Source of the DNA: Calamus simplicifolius | Taxonomy: Eukaryota > Streptophyta > Magnoliopsida > Arecales > Arecaceae | Reading direction: 5' to 3' | NCBI GenBank assembly: GCA_900491605.1 | Contig: UESW01003904.1 | Span: 1 to 64,000 of the forward strand | DNA length: 64,000 bases | Shown here: piece by piece, positions 56,736 through 64,000 of the stretch | Position numbering within the stretch: the first letter of the stretch is position 1 | Layout of the letters: the number at the start of each line of letters is the position of its first letter | Made by a program: the position numbers and the translations under genes | Notes under the pieces: model-generated | Databases searched by the model: none | What the model was told of the DNA's origin: nothing | The model's input: only the letters and a program-made list of their open reading frames with translations

Positions 56736-57662
56736 ATCTTCACTATTTTAATATACACTATTTCAATATATAAAAGAAGACAAGACAAACTTTAAAGAAA
56801 CGTTAAGAATGTAATACATAAGCCATGGTGTCTATATGATTATGAACCAGGCATAGAGAAAATAAGTGAAGTTCATAAAATGTTGGTGAAACTAAGTTTC
56901 TATGAATCAATCCTTCTTTTATTTGATCATTGACTTACAACTCACATTCCATCTCTCAATTTTAATTGTTCTAATAGTTTGATGCGTTTTGGCCATACGT
57001 CTACCTGGATATTCATGAGCACTCTAAAGATCTTACTCAAGTATCATAAGAAGTGGCTACCACCTACATACTTATATAGGTGGATTGTCATCAAGTATAC
57101 TCTGCAGTTTTGTATATCACCCAAATTAGGTTATGACATCCATTAAGAACTTTATAAATTAGTTCAACCTAGCTAAACACTGTAAAATACTATTTCACAT
57201 CATAGAAAGGGATTTCACATTATAAATATTTATGATAGTATACTCCAAGTTGTCCAATGAATTATTTTTTCATACGAAACTTCTTCCCGGAATCTTCGTT
57301 CATGAAGGTTAAGTCACCATCACTTCAACTTTTGCTTAGGTATAATCCTATTTTCTTCGATGTATTGTTCATAAGTTTTCTACTTAGAGGCTTAGTCAGA
57401 GGATCGGCCAAATTCAACTCTGATCTTACATAATCCAAAGATATTACTCCATTATTAATAAGCTGTCTCACAATATTATGTCTTAGATATATGTCTACTC
57501 TTCACATTATAAGTTTTGTTTTTAGCTTTAGGTATAGTAGCCTGACAATCACAATGTATAGACACAGATAGAGCTAATCTCATCCAAATGGAAAGATCTA
57601 CCAAAGGATTCCTAAGTCATTCGGCCTCAGTCTCAGCCTTCTCCAAGGCAATAAACTCAGAT
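56736..57662 (-). pseudogene. copia RNase H end of element G, truncated
   Basis: Minus-strand reading from 57662 downward: SEFIALEKAE, then a region equivalent to LRNPLVDLSIWM, SIHCDCQAT and SRHISKTQYC, with stops: the C-terminal copia RNase H. It aligns in content with 15600-15870 of element C (EFIALEKAAEEAEWLRN, SIHCDSQSAI). 56736-57240 is 3' non-coding sequence leading to the LTR. The upstream gag-pol is missing because insertions E and F enter at 57663 and no pol of G is seen later in the window. It is not functional. Confidence 0.8.
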
Positions 57663-57920
57663 GTTGGCCCAGATGGCAACCCAATAGGGGGGATGAATTG
57701 GGTTCTTAAAAATTTCAAAACTTAAAAACTATTTTTCAAAGTAATGCACAAGAAAGAATGCAATGAGAGTAGTGCTAAGAATGCTAAGTAGAGTACAAAG
57801 GATAGAGTAGAGAAAAAGAGAGAGACAAACATGACAAACATAAGAAATTTATAGTGGTTCGGTGTTAGCTACACCTACATTCACTCCTAAGGAACTCTTG
57901 TGCCATACTATAATCATCCT
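57663..57920 (-). repeat. end fragment of a SIRE-type LTR (element E, minus strand)
   Basis: Plus-strand TGTTGGCCCAGATGGCAACC (57663) is the reverse complement of the terminal sequence of element A's LTR (6251-6270). The block ATAGTGGTTCGGTG (57851) matches the reverse of CACCGAACCACTAT in that LTR (6093-6106). Only about 258 bp remain before element F begins at 57921. Confidence 0.8.
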
Positions 57921-60069
57921 TATTGACCTTATATTGATTTTGATGAATGCAAAATAATTAACTATTGTACTAATATCATCTTTATCAAGATTAATCTATT
58001 TCAGGTTACTGATCATGAAAGAATACACTTGCTTTAGCCCAAAGTAAATTATGATTCAAAATAAAAGGTATTATAGGTAATGTATAAATATGCTTGTAGT
58101 GAGTAAATTAATTTTCAATGAACTTGGATTTCATAATTACTGGACGATTTTCATATGTTTTATATTTAAATGATTCATTTGATAAAATAACTTTCAAGAT
58201 TTATTATATTTGCATTATCTTGAATTGATTCAATTGTCTTACAAGTTCTTATTTAAACTCTACGTTATTTTGAATATTTGCCAAAGAAACTTTTAAGTGT
58301 TTATTCGATACCGGATTTAAAATGGCTTCATCGTGCTTTAACTCTTGGAAGACTAGCCTTATTAGTTGAGCTTCCAATTTTTCCTTAGCCATCCGGATGT
58401 TGTCTTTGGACTACCAATTTTATGCTGCCTTCGGTTTGAATTTCATGACATAACTTGGCTTCAAAGTTGGTAGACCGCTATTGGGATTAGAAGACCAATT
58501 TTGAGTGTGCTTGATTGTCTCCCTGGCTTCTTCAAAATCGATCGAACGGTTGCTTTGCTGGGCTACCGATTTTTGCCTTGGCACTTTCCCTGTTCTATCG
58601 GTTTGCTTGGTTGGGATGCTAGTCCTTCTCTTGGTCTACCATACTTAGAAGTTGGGCTACTAGTTTTTCTTAGCCTTCGATTGGTGTTTCCCTAGCTTTT
58701 CTTTGCTCAAAAAGTTGGACCGTTGGTTTGCTTGGTTAGGCTGCTAGTTTTTTTTCTTGGTCTACCAGTTTGGAAATTGGGCTACCAATTTTTTGTGGCT
58801 TTCATTTTGCTCCTTGACTTTTGCTTATCAAAAAGTTAGGCTACCAGTTTCAAAAAATGGGCTGTTAGTTTTTCTCTTGGTCTACCAGATTTGGAGGTTG
58901 GGCTGCCAATTTTTTGTGGCTTTCTATTTTGCTCCCTGGCTACTTCTTGACCAAAAAGTTGGTCTACCGATTTTATGCACTAGCATGCCAATGGACTCTA
59001 TTGGGCTACTGAATTCAAAAAGTGGGCTGCCAACTCTTCCCTGGTGATCTTTTTATGGCAAACTGATTTCTAGCTTTGAGCTTCTAATTTCTTTACTTGG
59101 GCATCTAGACTTTGGAGTTAGGCAACCAGACTTTTGTCTTGAATGGTCGGACTCCTGAATTAGCCTTTTAAGTATTACTCTCTCTCTCACTCTCTCTCTC
59201 TCTCATCTCTCACAACGTTCATGTAATGGCTATATTTTTATTTTGGCTATATATAGAGCTGTTGAACAGTGATTCTGTGTGAAGTGAGAAAAAGAAAGAG
59301 AAAAAATATCAGTGAAAATATTGTGAGAAATATCATTTGAAAGAGAGATTTATATTTTGTAAGAAAGGTTTATTGGAGAGCTACATTAAAAATCCTATAA
59401 GTCACTTGAAGAGCAATTTATTTTCCTTCCTTGGCATGGCGTGAAAATCTCCAATCGCTCTTGAAGAGCATTCAAACTTCATCAAAGGCTTCATTATTGC
59501 TCCAGCGTGCTTAAAAGAAGAAGCTCTTGTGGAGTGTTCTTCAAAATTTGTAAAGTATATTTTTGAATATCTGCTCATTTCTAGAAGCTTTTTGGATAAA
59601 CTTGATATTCTTGTGTTTGATCTTGTAAGGCTCGCTTGTGCCTGAAAACAAGTGTTAGCCCGAAAGGCTAGAGTGAAAGGTCCCTTTGTACCCATAAATA
59701 AGAAGACTAGCTTGAAAAGCTAGTGTGTAAAGTTTTCTTGTACCCATAAATAAAAAGACTAGCCCAGAAGACTAGTGTGTAAGGCTTGCTTATACCCGTA
59801 AACAAGTTTGCTAGCCAGATAGGATAGTGGTGATAGTGAAATTCTCAAGGGATTCTTGGGGAGTGGATGTAGGTGCAGGGTTGGCACCGAACCACTATAA
59901 ATCTTTTATGTTTGATTATGCTATTTGTTGTATTGCTTGCATATTATCCACACCGCATTACACTTAGTTTATTTGTGAAAAATATTTAAGTGCACATACT
60001 GCTAGTTAGTCTATTAATTTTTAAAGAACCCAAATCACCCCCCTCTTGGGTTACTATATCTGGGCAATA
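57921..60069 (+). repeat. 5' LTR of element F (2.15 kb)
   Basis: Starts TATTGACC and ends GGGCAATA, an 8-bp inverted repeat with one mismatch. The opening TATTGATTTTGATGA matches element A's LTR near 4685. The end region shares ACCGAACCACTATAAA and CACCCCCCTCTTGGGTT with A. U3 contains a degenerate array (58330-59160), a TATA box (TATATATAG, 59248-59256) and a CT microsatellite at 59179-59204. Confidence 0.85.
58330..59160 (+). repeat. degenerate GGGCTACCAGTTT array in U3 of element F
   Basis: More than fifteen variants of TGGGCTACCAATTTT, TGGTCTACCAG and GGGCTGCCAATTTT, alternating with CTTGG and TTGCTCAAAAAGTTGG pieces. No reading frame is conserved. Same relative position as the GTCGAC array of element A. 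Confidence 0.75.
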
Positions 60070-60071
60070 AT

Positions 60072-60084
60072 TGGTATTAGAGCA
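60072..60084 (+). other. primer binding site of element F
   Basis: TGGTATTAGAGCA, two bases after the LTR end, resembles the TGGTATCAGAGC site complementary to the 3' end of initiator methionine tRNA, used by most plant copia elements. One base differs (T for C). Confidence 0.8.
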
Positions 60085-60129
60085 TGTGCTCTTAATTTTT
60101 AAGCCTTAAAAAGCTTTAAGTCAAAGATC

Positions 60130-61600
60130 ATGGCAACCCAAATAAGTTTTATTTTGAGTGAGGGGAAATCCACCAATAGACCATCACTTTTTAATGAAAC
60201 TAATTACACGTACTGGCAAGTACGAATATAAATTTTATTTAAGCACTTGACTATGATTTATGGAGCATCATAGTTAATGGACCTCACGCACCCACTATTA
60301 GATCTAATGATATTGTTATTCCCAAACCAAAAATGGAATGGGATGTGCTTGATAAGAAAATGGCTCAGCTCAATGCTAAAGCCATGAATTTTTTATATTG
60401 TTGTTTAGATGCTAATGAATTTAATCGTATCTCTACTTGTATATCTACTAAGAAAATATGGATAGACTTGAAGTTACCCATGAGGGTATCAATCAAGTTA
60501 ATGAATCAAAAATAAATATGCTTGTGCATAAATATGATTATTTAAAATAAAATCTTATGAAAGTATTTCTGATATATTCATAAGATTCACTGATATTATT
60601 AATGGGCTTAAAAGCCCTGGTAAATCTTACACTAATGCTGATCTTGTGAGAAAGGTATTGAGATCCTTGCTAGGTCTTGGAAAGCTAAAGTCACTACCAT
60701 ACAAGAAGCCAAAGACCTTAACATTCTATCTCTTGAAGAATTGATTGAATCGCTGATGACTCATGAGCTTCAATAAAGTCAACATCTTGATGAAGAAGAG
60801 TCCAAAAATAAAAGATTTATAGCACTAAAGTGTACAGCCTAAAAGGATGAGAATGAGGGCTTCTCAAGTGATAGTGATAAGGATAATGATTCGGCTCTCA
60901 TTACAAGAAAATTTAAGAAATTCATAAGAACGAAATTTAAAAAGAAAAAGGACATTAATGAAAGAAGAGCTAAGTAAGAAAAAAGAATATGAAGTTATTT
61001 GTTATGAATGTAATAAGCCAGGACACTACAAACCAAAATTTTCATATCTAAAGAAAGGTCCAAAAAAATTCAAGAAGAAAGCTATGGTAGCTACTTGGAG
61101 CGATAATGACACATCAAGAGAAGAAGAAGAGAAAAATGAAAAAGCAAATCTTTGCTTCATGGCCGATGATAATGAGATAAGTCCAAGTATTTTAGATGAT
61201 TTTACATTTGATGAATTGCATGGTGCATTTTATGAATTGATAAATAATTTTGCAAAACTTAGTTCTAAAAATAAAGAATTTAAAAATCAAGTTAAAAACT
61301 TAAATTTGGAAAAGGAAAAGGTTTTCAAAGAAAATGATTCTTTAAAACAAGAAAACAAAGATTTGAAAAATAAAGTTGAAAAACTTAAACCCATTATTGA
61401 AAAATTTACCTTAAGCTCACAAAACTTAATATGATTCTTGGAAGTAAAAAGCAGTTTTTTTATAAAGCAGGCTTAGGATATAATTCTTTAAAGAAACAAA
61501 AACTTTTAAAAAATATTTTGTTCCTCAAAATAATTTTTTAAAAATTACATGTTTTAAATGTAGAATAAAAGGTCACAAACTTATTTTTGTCATTTCAAAA
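60130..61600 (+). pseudogene. SIRE gag remnant of element F
   Basis: ATG at 60130; the N-terminus reads SEGKSTNRPSLFNETNYTYW, typical of SIRE gag, then meets TAA near 60226. A UBN2-like segment follows at 60333-60515 (KAMNFLYCCLDANEFNRIS) and in shifted frames to about 60780. 60958-61434 is open for 158 codons: a zinc-knuckle CYECNKPGHYKPKF whose last Cys is Phe, then a Lys/Glu-rich predicted coiled coil (KEFKNQVKNLNLEKEK, SLKQENKDLKNKVEKL). A second knuckle-like CFKCRIKGHKLIF lies near 61550, missing its final Cys. Protease and pol are absent. The copy cannot make capsid without other elements. Confidence 0.85.
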
Positions 61601-61615
61601 AATAAAAGATCACAA

Positions 61616-62170
61616 AATTACGGCGCTTCCCTTCTATTTTTTAGCATTGACTTAAGATACAATTCAGATGAACCTGATCCATCCTCTACTATGCATATCT
61701 TTTTTTTTCTTTTCTTTCTTGTTATTGTCGAGTGGAGTAGTTGTATTCTAAGTTGATTCATGCTTAGTGCCTTGAGATGTCGTTGCATGAACCAACTCAA
61801 TAAAGGATGAAGTTTTTCCCATCTCAAGTAGGCCACCAAGGTTTCAAATCTAGGGGAATGCATGGCTTTCTTCCCCTCTTGTCTTGGATCTTTCCCCTTG
61901 GATATGTCTTGGGCTTACCTACTATAGCCCTTAATCGATTAGATTTAACCCTAAACTTCATATCTGAGTTGGATCCACTAAAACCTGAGTTAGAATTCTA
62001 GGTCCTATCTTGCTTGCCCATATTAATACATACTGTTTTATCCTGTTGATGCATTTAGGCATAGCCCTCCATTTTTTGGCTTCCTAATGCCTCAATCTTT
62101 ATAACTTTCTTGACTGCATCCCATGATTGATTCTCCAAAATAATAAATTTGGATGGAAAGACAACCAGTC
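61616..62170 (-). other. unidentified minus-strand coding-like stretch
   Basis: Several minus-strand frames have protein-like composition: KICIVEDGSGSSELYLKSML (61630-61710), GKTSSFIELVHATTSQG, and further up RKPCIPLDLKP and GLVVFPSKFIILENQSW (62110-62160). Frames change repeatedly and stops occur, so it is probably a decayed gene or transposon ORF, perhaps a LINE ORF1 or gag C-terminus. No domain is recognised. Confidence 0.3.
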
Positions 62171-64000
62171 CCTCCTTATGGGGATTTCTTTAACTTTATT
62201 AGAATTTGAAATTTGAATTTTAAGCAGCATCTCCTATAAACCTAACTTCTATCCATTTTGATGCCTTCATTAGACACTAGTTTCATTTGGCTCGGACAGC
62301 TCTGACTCCTAGCTCGGATAGCCTCCAAACCTAACTTAATTTCATTTAAGCCAACTTTAACATAGTTGCAAGGCTATGGAGTATAGGTTTATTTTTATTA
62401 AGAAGGATAGTTATTTAGAAGCCCTTCTCTTAGCATGTTGAAAGTAAATTTTGATGATTTTGTTCGAGAAAAATAAAGGAGGTGGTTATATCATTCCAAA
62501 TTATTGAGGAAAGTTTATTTGTGTTGAGAGATTTAAACTAAATATTTATTTATTTCTATGGTTGAGCTAATAGCAATTCGGATAGGCTTTTGCAATATGG
62601 TGCACATATTGAAGGCTTTTGAAATATGATTGGAGGATGACTCTAGCATAATGATTTCTTGAACTAACAATGACTTATTGAGAACAATTAAGAATAATCC
62701 TCTTTTGATATTTACAATTGAAGAAAATAGTTAGATCTTTCTTTACTACTTATATTCTAAGGGGAGGCAATCAAATAGTCATATCCTCAATTGAACTATT
62801 TGTTGATGGTTAATATAGTTATTTCCTTTTTTTCCTTGATTCTTTGCACCCAAAAAAATCCATCATTGCTATGATATAAATGTTATGTATGCTATATTAT
62901 CGCTATCATCATTATAATATTTTGTTATTTTTTATGAATATTTATTTTTTTTTTTAATTTATTTTATTTATATTATATATATATATATATATATATGGAA
63001 TCATGGGTAACTAGGACAAACTATTGCTGAGCTATTATAACATGTAACAATTGCATCAGAATGGATTGATGTCTAAGCTTCATTTGGCTATGAACCTAGG
63101 TTTCGCATATAACAAAAAATATTATTAACTAGTCAGATTACAAGCTATGTATAGAATTGTCCAATGCTTTAAAAACTATTGAGGTTGGACAAATAGACTA
63201 ATTTGATCCCTCTAATTGATAATAGCTATAAATCAAAGATATTAATTAGTTCAATATATCACTCTTATAAGTATTGTTAGGATTCAGTTAGATTCCAATC
63301 TTGCTCCATTATAATAAGGTACCACATATGAAATGAGATTGTTCTATCATTTGAGTTATTCAAGGTTAGCAAAATAAAGTTCGAGTTTCCTTCAACTAGC
63401 AGCTAGAAATTTTGTATTGAAGAACGTCCTAACTATTTGAACCTATGTAATTATAATATGGATGAATGTCTTCCTTTTCTTTCAAGAGTAATAAATAATG
63501 AAAAGGTTGAGCTAGATTATTTTGATCTATCAAATGTTTTTTCTAAAATAATAAAACCCTCTTTTGAAGCACTCACTTCCTAACAATGATTGGGAAGTAA
63601 TGGCACAAGTTATATTGGATCATTACCCAAGTCACTCATTCATTATGAAGTTTAATTATGCTTGCCACGGATGGTGATAAAAAACATTCCCTTCATATTC
63701 ATACTTGCATATATAAAATAATATTATTTTTATGCATTTATCAAATTATTTACATTATTTACATCTTACAAGTAGATGACTTAGATATCACAATAGTACT
63801 TTATTGTTTTATGTATTGATATATAAATTTCTTCTATCTACATAATATACCATTCTTTGCATTTATGCATTAAAAATTATTTACCAATATATAACTTCTA
63901 CTTGCAATTAAAAAAAATAACAAGTCCTCATTTTTTTTTTCTTTGATCTCTCACCATCCTTACTATTCTTGGTTAGAAGAACTTTGCATATTAATCCTCA
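62171..64000. other. AT-rich DNA without recognised genes
   Basis: I see no ORF of note, no LTR, no inverted terminal repeat and no RNA gene. A (TA)n run lies at about 62975-62996. Confidence 0.5.

Larger units (their letters stand above)
57921..61615 (+). mobile_element. SIRE-type Ty1/copia retrotransposon F, 5' part
   Basis: 5' LTR (57921-60069), primer binding site (60072-60084) and broken gag (60130-about 61600). It sits in the LTR fragment E. Sequence after about 61615 no longer resembles gag or pol, so F is truncated or interrupted there; no 3' LTR is found up to 64000. Confidence 0.85.

Noticed and set aside
60072..60084. tRNA gene fragment
   Set aside because: The similarity to initiator tRNA is the primer binding site of element F; there is no cloverleaf.

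Overview
This is plant nuclear DNA: introns with GT/AG borders, plant-type LINEs carrying a C-terminal RNase H, Ty1/copia elements of several lineages (two SIRE-type with very long LTRs) and hAT transposons. I see no rRNA, tRNA gene, CRISPR or prokaryotic feature. The repeat style suggests a monocot with a TE-rich genome, perhaps a palm, but that is only an impression.

Layout. 1-6270: 3' part of a SIRE-type copia element (A, +) with pol, an env-like third ORF and a 3' LTR, inserted into copia element B (-, 6271-10570, gag-pol and 5' LTR). 10571-13726: older DNA with two possible exon remnants, split by LINE-1 (-, perfect 17-bp target duplication). 13727-20491: complete but defective copia C (-), same family as B, with a deleted 5' LTR and a fragment of another copia element inside its integrase. 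20492-21500: another possible exon remnant and a small three-exon LysM-domain gene (-) with one frameshift. 21681-23673: LINE-2 (-). 23674-29047: decayed copia D (+) with a rearranged 5' LTR. 29753-35733: nearly full-length LINE-3 (-). 35938-41162: hAT transposon with a broken transposase, containing a 0.7-kb non-autonomous hAT element and LINE-4. 41495-42738: a palindromic, minisatellite-like foldback element ending about 190 bp before the next gene.

42929-54670 (+): the one clearly intact gene, an 11-exon WD40-repeat protein of the WDR53 type; all splice phases close to give 376 codons plus stop. Its introns hold a purine-pyrimidine microsatellite and several small tandem duplications. 54671-56287: intergenic. 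56288 to about 61615: three stacked retroelements, namely copia G (-) interrupted by a fragment of a minus-strand SIRE LTR (E), itself interrupted by a plus-strand SIRE element (F) with a 2.15-kb LTR, primer binding site and broken gag. 61616-64000: AT-rich DNA with one unidentified minus-strand coding-like stretch.

The window is thus a nested TE landscape around two host genes. I found no multi-gene pathway or new enzymatic system. The most unusual items are structural: the palindromic element at the WDR53 promoter, palindromic GTCGAC arrays occurring twice in element A, an inverted segment inside an LTR of D, the broken LysM gene, and three unidentified minus-strand exon-like segments separated by insertions.
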